Positions 50,701 to 63,223 of a DNA stretch of 64,000 nt are shown piece by piece (the first letter of the stretch is position 1; every line of letters starts with the position of its first letter). Origin of the DNA: Amblyornis subalaris. Its lineage: Eukaryota > Chordata > Aves > Passeriformes > Ptilonorhynchidae. Made by a program: the position numbers and the translations under genes. The stretch lies in NCBI GenBank assembly GCA_018881555.1, contig JACAXG010000111.1, forward strand, positions 2,445,055-2,509,054, in the 5' to 3' direction. The notes beneath the pieces are model-generated. The model saw only the letters and a list, made by a program, of their open reading frames with translations, was not told the DNA's origin and made no database searches.

Positions 50701-53700
50701 GGGTTCCAGAGCAATGTTGGTAAATACCACTCAGGGTGGAAATAGAGCATTGTGCAGAAGTGTGGGGGTGTCTGAATGCAAAACCAGGAACTGTTGAGTG
50801 TTGAGGAAGAGCTTGCTTTCTGTTTGGCCCACACATGTGCTGACCTGATTTGTCAGCCCACTTGTTTCTCAAGACAGGCCTTTTTGAAGGAAAAAGAATG
50901 TTTTAGTGAGACTACATAGCTGCCTAGAATAACCATCTCCAACTTCCCACCAAGGACTTGGTGACTATTGCTGGAGGTACTGTATTTTTCCACATGCACA
51001 GAGATGCTGTGAGACTTAAGCGCAAAAATTGCCACTGACTGTCTCTATTCTAGAAGGTGCTATACTATAACAGATTTTCAACACAAAAGATGGGAGTAAA
51101 ACACCCTATCTTACTTGTTTGCCTGGGTAGCTAAGGATTACATTTAAGGAAAAAAATGGAAAAAAAGAAGAAATTAAAAAGGGGAAGAAAATCAGAACAA
51201 AACAAACAAGCAAAGAAAAACACTGACAAGGATTTACCCGTCCAGTACTGAAAATCTGATTGCATGGTAAGAACTGTGTAACAATTATGTACAGTGCATA
51301 ATGTTGTCTCCTAATCTGTTGAACCTGTGGGCTTCAGATATTACCCATTATTTTTAAAGTCTTTGGATTTTTCTATCATTCATGATACCTCACTGCTTTG
51401 TAAATACCGACAGCAAGTGACTTGAAAAAGGCAGAAATCATTTCAGATACTTTAGTCACTACTGGGGCTTGGAAATGTCCTTTACATAAACTAGAGAAAC
51501 AGCAGCAGCAACAGAAACACCCAGTTTGTCTCTTAATCTTCATTTGTGTTTTTTTCTGTTGACTTGAGGACTAAAATTGGTTCAATCATGTCGCAATGCT
51601 GTGCAGCAGTGATTATGTCTTTATTCTGCCAAATGAAAATTCTTCTGCACAGCTGACTGTTGTTCTTTAGCACCTCTCTTCTACATATTTTCCAAAAAAC
51701 AAGATACTTTCCATACCATCATTTACTTCCCAGAATCACAGGATTTGGGGGATAATAATGTTCGTCCATTGAAACTCTTCTTTTCCCCCACAGCTTGCAG
51801 ATAGTCTGTAAGAAAGCGCTGTTAGGAACTATTTTCATGTGAGGAAATAGCTCAAAATAACATTTCATCTCAACGGTCTCATGCTCACTCCTGTATATGA
51901 TCTTTTGCGTAACTACACCGATGAGTTACAGTGAAATAATGAGCGTGTGACTTTGCAAGGTAAGTACTAAGGCATCTCAAAACTATTGGTTTGCATGTTT
52001 TCACGTACTGTTAATACCAGAAAGTGTTCTTCCTTTTTCTCCCTTTCACCTGGGGATAATTATCAGCCATTTTGAAAAAAAAAAATACTGAAAACAGTGA
52101 TACTATGAGCAGAACTATTTCTTTACTTGGTCTTGAAATAGTGAAACCTTTTAGTGAACATGCATTGGAATTAATTTCAGCTAAGTTACATAAAGGTACT
52201 TACACAGTAATATTTTTCTTCCAGAAATATAGGAAGTACTGGGGTAGGACAAATATCAGTACAGACTGAGCTTTGCTTTTGGAGTCTCACCCAGGTTAGT
52301 CTAAATGGCTTAGATTAGCCTCACTTAGAAGAGAGAAACCCTAAGGAGGCCAAAGGTTGGTCTGCAGCTACACACTTGTGCAGTTGCCATTCATCACTTG
52401 CAAATACATTTTACTTCACACAGGTGTACTAGCAGAGCCCTAAGCCTCTGGCATAGATACAATTATGACAGCAAATATTATTGAGAGGCAGCTTTTGATC
52501 ATTTTGGTTGCATTTGTTACTATAAAATATTACTAATTATACAGAAAGATTGCTGCTTCCAAATGACTTTAATAAAAACTGCAGTGCTGTTTGCAGTCTA
52601 CATGTGCTGGGAGTTCAGCATTCTGTGTTTTGGTGAGCAGATGCCAATGGCCCTGCAGATATTTGTGCCTGATAAAGTAGTCATTTTTAATGGTGGATTA
52701 GCAATTCCTTCTCCTAATGAAAACTGTAAACAAACATGCACATACTGGATTCTCATGAAACAATGTTCACTTGTTCTGGCTCAGAAACTGGTGAATGCTG
52801 GCAGGGTGGCAGGTGTTAGACGATGCTGCTGCAGGCTGCCTCCAGCCAATTTCCATCAAGCTCAAATGAGCTTGTTGTTCAAGCCTACATATATTCAGCA
52901 AACTTTAAAAATTGCAGCATATTTCTAAATGCAACAAATAATTTGAGGGTGCACATAAATGATCAGAGTTGGAGAAGGTGATGATCATGCCTCCCATTCC
53001 CACACTCCCCATCTTGCCTGGTGCTAATGCAAGTCACCATGTGCCCATGCAGCCACCCTGCATGTGCGTTTCTCTATTTCCTCTCAGATAGACCAGCTAA
53101 GTTTACCCTCTAGCCAAAGAGACACTCATGCTGGCATAAGTGTGCTGCTTTCCATTCAGATCTCTAGTGTCAGTGAAAAGGTGAAAGATCAGTAAAAATG
53201 TAAAGGCTGTGGGAAAAAATTCTGCTTTCCTGGGTGTGTACTGCTGCCTGCAGAGGTCAGCCTCCATCATCAATCTCTGTCTTGGTGTGGGCCAACCCTC
53301 TGCAGAGTACAGTCATAATATGCTGGAGGGGCATATGGAATATATGCAAGTATTGCCAGCTAAAAATAACTCTTCATGGCAGCTTCACTTGTGGGTTTTT
53401 TCTGTCACCCTTCCTTTTGTGAGCCACCACTCTCCCTTTGCCATTGCTCAGCTGCTGCAGTGTTCATCTGATCCGTGCCACGGTGTGCTGTGAAACAACC
53501 TGCCAGCCTGCTGCTTGGGCTGTGCTCTCTGCTAGCAAAACACTCACATGGCTTTTCTGATTTAGAAAATCTCTCTGTGCTCAATTCTTTGTTTCACTGT
53601 TATGGGTTGGTTGCAAAAAAATTGAAGAGATCGCAGTCCAGAAAAATACACTATTGTTTGGTTTCCTAATTCAGCTCATGAGTCTGGTTGCTTTTATGCT

Positions 53701-56700
53701 TGTAAAAACTAACTGCCTTCTCAGTTGCTTTTGGTTTTATCTGTTGCAAGTAGATCTCTCAGGTTTCATAAGAAAGTCACATTGAACTTCATAAAGTTAT
53801 TCTATGAGGTCACGTGTCATCTCCTTTTTGAAACAGCTCAGACTGAACATCTGAGGTAAGTGAAATACATCATGTGACAGATCACTCACATCCATTCACT
53901 TTTTTCATAGAAGAAAAAAGCAAACATTTGTAAAGTGTAAACACATTCTCAAACACAGTCATTTCATCACTGATTTGGAAGTTTGGTAACAAGGCATCAC
54001 TGCTTCACTCATGACACTGGGCTAATAACAGGTGATTCCAATCACTAAGCCTGTAATTGCAGCCTGTGATTGCAACTCTGGTGACTTGGAGCACATTACA
54101 GTAATAGGTAGCTGAGACCTTCATGCTAATTTCAAAACTCTTGACTAAAGTCAGATGCAAAAATCAAAATTTATGCACTGTATAGAGACAAGTATAGTTG
54201 GTCATATAATCTTGGTATGCTGTGTACATCATTTTGTAACTGTAAAATGCAGTTGAAATTACAAAGAGCAGATGTAAAACAAAACAAGTGAACTTCACTG
54301 ATGGAGATTAAAATAAGTAGCTGAGAGATAGTCTCTGAAGTGGTATCTCCTAAAATACTATAGGCAATGGTCAATATGTCCTCCACAGCTTTATAGCTCT
54401 AGAGCTAAGCCATAAAGTTTCTGTTTTCAGGAGTACCCAGTAGAGACTCCTGTATGTTACATATCTCTTGGAAGCTGAGAAGCATGTCAGCAAAGAACTC
54501 ACTTTTATCAGCTTGTACTGCTGGTGTAGATGTGGCTCATCACAGGGAGAGAAAAGATTGTGAGTGCACTATTTAGAATACTGATGGAAATCTTTAACTG
54601 TGAGTTTTTATTAAAGGCCTCTAGAAGTCAATGTTCCAATCAGCTGTACCTTTACAGGGCATTTTGGCATGTCAGAACCAACCGCTTTTTCCACGCAACT
54701 TACAAGCTTTGCATTCAGCAAGTCACTTCAAAGCCTAAGAAAATTATGACCTGAGTGTGAAGTTTCACAGACCTCTGCTGGAAAGCTGGTCAAACACCAT
54801 AATTACAGTGATTTTTTAGTGTTTCCTGCTGCAGTGTAGTGATGGTATGCCCTGCCCTAGGTGGTCAAAGGAGACAGGTTCCACGTGTCTGGAAACTGTT
54901 GTCTGTTCTTTAACTCCCAAGATAAGTGTAGCTGAATTACTTCTGTTCTTTACAAACAGTGAAGCAAAAAGCTTTAAGGGTGGATGAAAAAAGTCCAAAG
55001 TGTACCTGTCTTGCAATAACATTCAGCTTGTGCTCTGGTTCTTCTATCAGAAAGGTATATGCAACTAAGAGAGATGATTTATTGGCTAAAAGAATGAACC
55101 TCTGAAAAGGAGAAGTACCTCTCTCTTTAAAGACGTTTTGGTCACTTGGAAAATATGACAATGCAAATGGGAAATGTCAAGGCAACTTTACTCATGTCCA
55201 TGTGCTTAGCAATATCCTGCTATTTCTTAGCATAAGAAATAAACTGGATGCACAATATATTCTATAGGATTTGTTTTTTCCGGTTCTGGAAATATAGTCT
55301 TCCAGACGAGACCACATCAAATGGAGTAAAAGCCTCAGGTCACAACAATAACACAGGAAATTCAGCTAAGTCTTCTTCTAAAGAACAAGAAAGTTACAAA
55401 ATTACTCTGTAAAATGCAAGCATTTCAAATTTCATCTCTAGACTGCATAAGAAAATTATTGACAGATGTGAAAGCATACAGTAAGTCAGAAAAGCTCTCT
55501 TCTTCCAAAGCGGCACTCATGCAGAATAATTGTTCTGGATTTGTAGATCAAACACTAGAGTAGTATTAAATAGTATATCTGGATATCTGCCATGCTACTG
55601 TGGCACTAAGCTATAGTTTGAATACAGATAACAGTAGAATGCAAGAGGGGCAATTATGAAAACAAAAGTTCATCCTGTGTAGTAGGAGAGAAGACGATAG
55701 TATGACATGCAAAGAAAGGTGCATTAATGAGACACATATTTCCAGCAGAAGGAACTTTGAACAAAACTATGCCGTAGACAGCAAAGCATACAGCACAGAA
55801 GATCATTTTTGCCTCTGTGCTAGCAAGAGTACAGTAAGTGGAATGATTCAGGGTGCTTCCTGGTCCTGGACAGGACATTTCTTGGATGCTTCCAGCTCAC
55901 TGTCATAGAGCAGATCAGTTCTCTTGCTTTGCATCCAACAGTGTAGATGTCCCAAATCTGGTGCTATTAAGTACTGTTTCTTGTTCCTATCTTATGTTTT
56001 GAGACACACTGCGTCTATCACAGCCGTATCTTTAATTTATATTTACTCTAATGCTTAAGCCTGAATTGTTCAATGGATGGATATAAACAACTAGGATAAT
56101 TTTTAGACAAAATGTTAGCAATGATGCATGACATAATATCCCCCTTAGTTATCTCTGCGTCTTGCATTCTTGGATTCTGTTTTTGCATTGGTTCTGATCA
56201 TTGTGCTCACTTGGCATATACTTGCTAATGGTTCATAATGCCAACAATATCCGTAATGGCATCAGGCATTTAAAGAAGTTAAGTTGAAGTTCATGGATTT
56301 GTGTCCCCTGCAAAGAGTTGTTTTGCATATTGTTTACATAATTGTTATTATTATTGCAATAATAAAAAGTACTGTCAGGCAAAACATACTCTTTCTTCCA
56401 GTAGCTGGCAAATCAGAGGAAGTAAAAATAAACTGCCTTATTAATTTTAGGAATCTTATTATTTTGCTGAGTGGACAGTTTGCTTCTTAATACCCTGATT
56501 TTAGTGCTTTGCCAGACCTCGACCAAATTATTTTCCTTAGACTGGACTGATTTTTTTTCCCCCCAAGAAATTTTACTTTCTAGCAAAAGTTTTGAACAGA
56601 GCTAAATAACCCGAATACATCATTCCATGGAGCAGCCTTGCACAGTAAGTTGTTGTGATAGTGTCAATATATTTGTGTTACTCTACAATCTGCTTGATAG

Positions 56701-57001
56701 GTAATGTAGTAGGCAAGATCAATGCTTAACATAATTATGTCAGTAGAAACCTTGACGTAATGTAGACATAATGGCCCTGCAATATACATCCTAGGGCAGT
56801 CCCCAGACAAGGACATGGCATCTATATTGTCTTTCATCTGCAACCTCAACATGACTTCTGGCAGTCTACAAAACGCCTTTTGCTTTGCAATGAGTCACAA
56901 TGGGGATTTTCTTAAAAGAATGGTGGATTGATTTCTCCCTGAAATTACTGTCTCTGTAAGGACAGCAAGCAGTGCAGAGGCTAAATGGTGTGATGGGATG
57001 T
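47721..57001. other. Intergenic, upstream flank of DTWD2, no gene seen
   Basis: About 9.3 kb of AT-rich sequence with no exon, RNA gene or repeat family that I can support. There is an 18-T run at 49210-49227. The longest ORFs (146 codons at 50394-50834 minus, 121 codons at 52563-52928 plus) match nothing I know and are within chance length. Confidence 0.7.
49210..49227. repeat. Poly(T) run of 18
   Basis: An uninterrupted T tract after 'aatactagc', with no recognisable retrocopy beside it. Confidence 0.95.
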
Positions 57002-58081
57002 TGTGTTGGTTTTGCAGGGCCTGGTTTTTGGTAGTGGGGGGGCCACAGAGGTGGCTTCTGTGAGAAGCTGCTAGAAGCTTCCACCACGTCCAGCAGAGCC
57101 AATCCGTGATGGCTTTAAGAATGGTCATGCTGCTGGCCAAGGCTGGGCCAATTAGAGATGGTGGTATCGCCTCTGTGATAACGTATTTAAGAAGAAATCA
57201 AAACAAAGTTGGTTGCACAGATGTAATTTTCCAGCTGGAGAAGAGTAGGAGTGACAATATGTGAGAGAAACAACAATGGAGGCACCAAGGTCAGCAAGGA
57301 AGGAGGGGGAGGAGGTGGTCCAGGTGCCAGAGCCAAGATGTCCCTGCAGCCTGTGGTGAGGGCCATGGTGAAGCAGTTGTCCCCTTGCAGCCCATGGGGT
57401 TCCATGGGGGATGCAGAGATCCACCCACAGCCCGTGGGGGAGGTGCCCATGCCAGAGCAGGTGGATGCCTAGAGGAGGCTGTCATCTGGAAGGAGTCCCC
57501 ACGGAGAGAGAGGCCTTGCTGCCAGGCTGGAGCAGCTGTCCTTGGAGGACTGCACCCCGTGACAGAGCGACTCATGCCGCAGCAGTTTTGGGAAGACTGT
57601 CTGCCCATTGATGGATTCATATTGCAGCAGTTTTGGGAGTACTGCTGCTCATGAGCTTGGGCCCACGCTGGAGGAGTTCATGGAGAACTGTCTCCTGTGG
57701 GAGGGACCCCATGGTGCAGCAGGGAAACAACTTCTGTCCCTGAGCAGTGGAAGGAAATCTTGGGTGATGAACTGACCAAAACCCCCATGCCACCTCCCTG
57801 CGCCATCAGTGGGACGGAGAGAGGGGTTGGGGGGAAAAAAGGGTGTTTTTAAGGGCTTATTCTACTTCTCATTCCCCTGCTTTGATTTTATTAGTAATAA
57901 ATTCACTTAATATCTGTAAGTTGAGCCTGTTTTGCCCTTGGAGTGTTTTCTCCTGGTCCTTATCTCAACTCATGAACCCTTCATTAAATTTTCTCTCCTC
58001 TGCCCAGCTGCGGAGCAGGGGAGGATGGGTGAGTGGCTTTTTCAAAGGTCCCTGGCGTCTGGCCAGTGTCAAACCATGTTA
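57002..58081 (+). mobile_element. Solo LTR, family C (long ERVL type)
   Basis: A 1080-bp LTR from TGTGTTGGTTTTGC to CCATGTTA. It contains 'ggtggcttctgtgagaagc', 'ctctgtgataacgtattt' (TATA-like), 'tatgtgagagaaacaac' and 'ggagggggaggaggtg'. It also contains repeated 'gcagcagttttggga' units (about 57580 and 57625) and 'agtaataaattcac' as poly(A) signal. The flanks are GATGT and GGTGT, a 5-bp duplication with one change. The expected CA end has decayed. ORFs on both strands are repeat-derived. Confidence 0.88.
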
Positions 58082-58499
58082 GGTGTACATGAACACTTAA
58101 ATAGAGTTGTGCCTATGTGGACACCAAACGTAGTAGTGATTTTAGTGCAGATGATTTTAGTGATGAGGCTGCATAGGAGGGATGGGGAAGAGAGAAGGAG
58201 GGTGTTTTATACTGTAGTTATCAGCCCAGCAAAATCATTAAAAGTAGCATAAAGATGCAGGAGGCAGGGAATATGTCACTTACAACGTAACTCACTGCTT
58301 AAGGAACACCCTGGATGTGAGTATAAGGGGTATATTTGCATTTTAGAGTATTGTCTGGTAAGACAGAGCGTGGTCAGTCATAGTGTTGGACAAACACTTC
58401 AGGAATGAGCATATTCTCTGGAGAATTAGAGCCAGCTTTGATATCAGTGGGAGCAGTGAATCCCAAATAACCTTCTGGTACCATTTTCTTTCCAAGACC

Positions 58500-58582
58500 A
58501 AGACTTGATTGTTAGGTCATGGGTTGGACTTGATGATCTCAAAGGTCTTTTCCAATCTGATTGATTCCGTGACTTTTGGGAT
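58500..58582 (+). mobile_element. CR1 LINE 3' tail, first of two
   Basis: 'gggttggacttgatgatctc', 'aaaggtcttttccaa' and 'gattccgtga' are the last bases of CR1 in forward orientation. It is strongly 5'-truncated. Confidence 0.88.
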
Positions 58583-58600
58583 GAAAAGTAATGAAATTTG

Positions 58601-58662
58601 TGAGGGTTGGACTGGATGATCTCCAGAGGTCCCTTACAACCCTAACTATTCTATGATTCTCT
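58601..58662 (+). mobile_element. CR1 LINE 3' tail, second of two
   Basis: 'gggttggactggatgatctc', 'gaggtccct' and 'ctattctatgattct' form a second CR1 3' terminus in the same orientation, about 20 bp after the first. Confidence 0.88.
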
Positions 58663-60336
58663 AAATTAGAAGGCTTCAAACTTACTCACAATGTTGTGAA
58701 ATCCTGGCGAAAAGGCCGCGAGGTTTTTAACAAGCTGGATCCAAGGAGAAAGGAGACTCATAGAAGCTATCAATTTTCTTGAATATTGTTGGAGTTTTTA
58801 ACAAACCAAGATGAGAATGCAATTAGTGAGATTTTATAGACAATTAGCAGGACATAAGGATAACTATATTCCTAGGAAAACCTTCTTTTGAAAAAAATGG
58901 AGATTTTACACCAGACTGCAGCAGGGAGGAGAAATCTCTGATAAATTTTTTAAACTCAATTTAAAATAATGACTCAAACACGCTTCATAATATTGCTCAT
59001 ATTTATATTAATTATACTCACTTGATATCATACCATAATGGAAATCAAGGATAGAGAGTGTGAAAAAGACTGGTAGAAAATACAAACTAACATTTATTAA
59101 ACTTTCTTAGTGTGTTAGTGGAAGTAAAGAAATTGGCTAGAAATAAAATGTCAGATAGAAAATATACAATAACTACAGGAAGTACACCCTGGTAGTTGGG
59201 GATAATCAAATACATGATATTTCTTTTGAGATATTCTTTGTGACAGAAGCAAATTAGAATTCACAGTACCCATTGGAAAGGTGAAATAAGTGGGTATGCT
59301 TCCCAAATTACAATGATGAGGTCTTCTGCCCCCAGATATTACTCTATGATTCATTAATAGGAAATAAACAGGGAAATAAAGATTGATGAGGCATCTGATA
59401 AGATGAATGCTTTGAAAATTGTTTGACAATTGTATTTGAAAATTATAGGCTTTTATACCCAAGTAATTTCTGTAGATTATCATCTCAGAAAGAATGAGCA
59501 ATAAATTTGCAGCAAAAATAAGACATTGCAGAAACTCATTAAGGGCATTCCAGTAAGGCAGCCAGGGAAGTACACACTGAGCCCCTTATTACCAGCTCGG
59601 TTCAGAGATACATATCACTGGTGACTTACTACTCGAGGTAATAAAATTATGTCAGTGCAAGTATTCATAAAACTATGTGGATGTCACATGTTATAACCAA
59701 CAGTAAAAGAGAGAAGAAAAATATATGACGTATGAAATCTGTGAAAATTAGTAAAGTGGACAAATGCAGTTCTGGACATGCAGAAGCCAAATCCTAAATT
59801 GTGTATCTTCCAGCACAGATGATGTTATGATATTGTGTCATTAGGATGAAATTACATTAGCAGAGACTCCGATAACAAATTGTGTCACAGCACAGCATAA
59901 ATCTCTGTCATAGACAAAATATTAAAATAGATGTGCCTACTAGCAGCTCATCATAAGTTGTCACAATTTTAAAAGAGGAAATTTAAAGAGTTAACTGAGA
60001 AATACACATTCTCAGATACTATCCACTATGCTGTTTACTGGGAAGTGCAAAAGTAAAAGAGCAAACAGATTTTCCCTTTAGTTTAGCCTTTGACAAAGGA
60101 TCAGCTTGGCTCTGCTGATCAGTGCCTAAAAATATAGACCATCCCTAGAAGAGCTGTTAATTAACATCAAATAGTATCCAGAAAGATTTCTTTAATAAAG
60201 ACAGCAAAAAACCATAACTGACTGAAATTAATTAAAAACTTCAAGATGAGATTTACATGCACAACAGCATGTGATAGGCTCAAAGGTCTATCATTACTGA
60301 GGAACCTACTCATATCCCTGTGAAACACAAGCTTTT
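58663..60336. other. Intergenic, nothing recognised
   Basis: AT-rich sequence without a repeat family, exon or RNA gene that I can identify. The 116-codon minus ORF at 59151-59501 has no recognisable domain. Confidence 0.65.
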
Positions 60337-60937
60337 TGTCATGGAGTAGGTATAACCAAAGTATGTATTCTATCACCATCCACATCACTGGGCTACAAGC
60401 TGGAGACAAACCATGTGAGGTGGGGTAGTATTTCTTATCTCTACCATGATAACTCCCCCGGGAACAGCAGCGCCACCCATCCTGACAGAGTCATCTCTGC
60501 TAATGGCCCATTAATGAACTGAATAGGCACCAGCAAAATAGAACTCCAGAAATATCCTATAACTCATAGGTTTATTTCATTTCCATTGTGGAACTCCCCG
60601 CCCTGGGGGAGGTACCACCTAATAACCACCAGATATAAGCAGGGGTTTTGGGGACTAAACCACCACCACTGGGTGCCTAGCAGAGAACCCAAACTCCCAT
60701 GGGAGGACCAGACCTTTCCTACCAGATCACTGCCAGGATGTATTGGACTGCAGCCATCATCCCAACGGGACTGCAGCCACTCCCAGGTTGTACTGTGAGT
60801 CTGTCAGTTGAAGCCAGTGTTTCTGTGTTACTGCATTTATTGTCATCTTTCTATTAAATTGTAACTCTGACCTAACAATCTCCAGGCATTTGTTTGGGGG
60901 CCAACTTCTCCTGCTGGTTTACATTCAAGCCAGGATC
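60337..60937 (+). mobile_element. Solo LTR, family A, with 5-bp duplication
   Basis: A 601-bp copy of the LTR at 13985: shared 'cctgacagagtcatctctgc', 'gaataggcaccag-aaaatag', 'gaaatatcctat-actcata' and 'gtaactctgacctaa'. It starts TGTCATGG. CTTTT flanks both ends (60332-60336 and 60938-60942). The terminal CACA has changed to GATC-like bases. No internal region is present. Confidence 0.87.
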
Positions 60938-61324
60938 CTTTTTGAATTACAGTCTTTCAGGAAAAAACTGCCATTTCCTCCCTATCCTTCATGGGTGGTA
61001 TGGAGGACCATGCTCTTAACCTGTAAAAGCGAAGTTAACAATAAGTGGAACAAGTGTAGAAATCTCTTTCAACCAGCTCTCACACAGAAAAAGGAGTCAG
61101 CAACTGCAACAAGCAGAAGGGAGGAAGAAGTACCTCTTAGGCATCTGCTCTGTCAAACACACTTTTGAAAAGTTTCATCAGCACTCTCAAGTTGGTTAAT
61201 ATTGAAAATGCTTGCAATATAAAAGATTGTAATATAAAAATGAAAGGTCTTTCTCTTAATCTCAAGGATAGGCTCACCATCATTAAGAGTGAACAAGGAC
61301 TAGGTCCAAAGGACCATGGTGCCA
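60938..61324. other. Intergenic, nothing recognised
   Basis: About 390 bp between an LTR and an old CR1, with no feature I can support. Confidence 0.6.
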
Positions 61325-61715
61325 CAGGGTAATTCAGACGAGGAGAGAGCTCAGGAGGTGCCTGGTGCAAGACCTTGCTCCTAGCAGGGTCAGCCATGGA
61401 GTCAGACCAGGCTGTTTACGGAGGGAGGGAGGCTGCATAGCCTCCCAGGCAGCCTGAGCTGCTGCTTATCTGTCCTCCTGGGGAAAGGTTTCAAATGGCC
61501 AGTCTCAGTCTCTCCTGCCCCTCTCCTGCCCACTGTGCCTCACTGAGAAGATCCCAGCTCTTGACAGTCCCTCATAGGCACTGGAAGCTGCTGTTAGGTG
61601 CTCCCTTGCCCAGGCTGAACCAGCCCTGGTGCACCAGCCATTGCAGGCAATGCTGGAGCAGGCTGGGAGCCCATGGCATATCCCCCCTGGATCACGTCCA
61701 GAGAGTCTCTCCCAT
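61325..61715 (-). mobile_element. CR1 LINE fragment, old
   Basis: 'cctggtgcaagaccttgctc', 'gcagggtcagccatgg', 'gaccaggctgttta', 'gctgctgttaggtgctccc' and 'caggctgaaccagccc' follow a reversed older CR1 subfamily. The ends are approximate. Confidence 0.7.
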
Positions 61716-62116
61716 GTGCTGTAAAGTGTGTAGTTTCATTTGAACTGTGAGTTCAGCTATGGGTCTGCTTCTTCAAGAAACTTGAAAGATCCCCATATTC
61801 CACTTGTAAAGACTGAAAATTTAGTGGAGGGGGAAAAAAAAGAAAATCCAACGTATAAAAGTAATATAGAAATCTGTCTTTTTGTAATAGTATTAATTCT
61901 GTGCACATATAGAATAACTGCTGAAACTAGCATAATTTGAATTTGAGGTCTTGGAAGCTCCTTGTTGAACAGATGTAAAATAATCACGCCCTATCTTTTC
62001 CATGAAAAGTATGATCTGAAGCTCTGAGGAATTTAAAATCCCATGTTGCAACACTGCAGCCCACAGACTATAGGAACTGCTGTGAGATAATAGGAAAAGA
62101 TGGCTCAATGGTCTTC

Positions 62117-63223
62117 TGTTATGGGTTCGACAAATGAAAATTTCTTTTCTTTCCCCCCTGTAGCAGGGAGGCTGTGTAGGTGGGGAGGGGCTCGCCGGGA
62201 ACTAATGAGCGATACTTAAGAACAAAGAAAGTTATCTGTCCAGCCGCATTCGGCACTGATCACCCAGGATGGACGATACTTAAGGACAAAAGGGATTGCT
62301 TGCCCAACCCAGAGGCCAGGACAATTTCCCCAGTTAAAGAAACAAAGAGCTGGAAATATTGGCAAGGGGGTTGTTTCCCCAGGGGCTGGAGCTTACCATC
62401 GCGAGAGGTGAAGGGGGACTCCCCAAGACTTTGGCGAGAGGTGGGTGGAGACCGGGCTCACTCTCTTCTCCGCTCAGTGTTTGGTGAGCACGGTCATGTC
62501 TGCAGCAGAGTGCCAGTTTTTGCTCCAGGAACACCGCTACACTGCGACATCTCCACCCGCTTGCTCCAGAGCATGGATATATTGTGACGTCTTCGTGAGG
62601 GTCCTGTCAAGGCCCAGGGCGCAGCGTTATGCTGGAACTGTCGCCGCCCAGAGCTGCTCACCTCTGCCTTCTCTGCTGCCAGCCTGGGTTTCTGCTCCAC
62701 GTGGGTCGGCACTGGGGTCTGCTCGTCTCTGCTGTTCCTGCCTTCCTCCGGCCCCTTGGTGGGTGATATCGAGGTCCATCGCTCCCCAGTCAACCCTGCC
62801 TGCCTGCGCTGCTTGCTGCCCACTGCCAAGGTTTGTGCAGACAGGCTGCTGCCCCAGGAGTTTGCAATGGGAGCGATCGCCCCTCTCCCTCTTGCCCAAG
62901 CCGCCATTGCCATGTGGAGAGGTACTCCGCGCTCACGCCACAGCGCCCCCTGCAGCCACGGGGGAGTCACCGCAGCCTCTCTGCCCCAACAGAGAATTGT
63001 CCAAGGACAGAGAAAGGGCTGTGACTGAGTTTGTCTGTTCTCTCATTGTTGCTGTTTATCTGTGTTGTTATATATATAAATATATATGTAATCCTGGTAA
63101 AGAACTGTTATTCTTTTTACCATATCTTTGCTCTGAGAGCCCCGTAATTTCAAAGGTATAGTAATTCAGAGGAGGGAGGTTTCCCACCTTTCTTGACAGA
63201 CAAATGTCTTTCAAACCAGGACA
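62117..63223 (+). mobile_element. Solo LTR, family B, with exact 5-bp duplication
   Basis: An 1107-bp LTR from TGTTATGGGTTCG to CCAGGACA, flanked by TCTTC on both sides (62112-62116 and 63224-63228). It is homologous to the copy at 32324 but about 400 bp longer, the extra being GC-rich sequence near 62600-63000. The motif gatacttaag occurs at 62211 and gatactta at 62275, an internal repeat. An AT-rich tatatata block near 63070 precedes the conserved 3' third. The 238-codon ORF (62445-63161) is unsupported as a gene. Confidence 0.92.

Noticed and set aside
50394..50834. A 146-codon minus ORF in the intergenic flank
   Set aside because: Ser/Phe/Leu-rich without a domain or splice context; the length is possible by chance in 64 kb.
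52563..52928. A 121-codon plus ORF starting with a hydrophobic, signal-peptide-like stretch
   Set aside because: No recognised family, no conserved cysteine pattern that I know, and no promoter features nearby. Conservation data could reopen it.
62445..63161. A 238-codon plus ORF
   Set aside because: It lies wholly inside a solo LTR with target duplications, follows its GC-rich block, and shows no retroviral or other domain.
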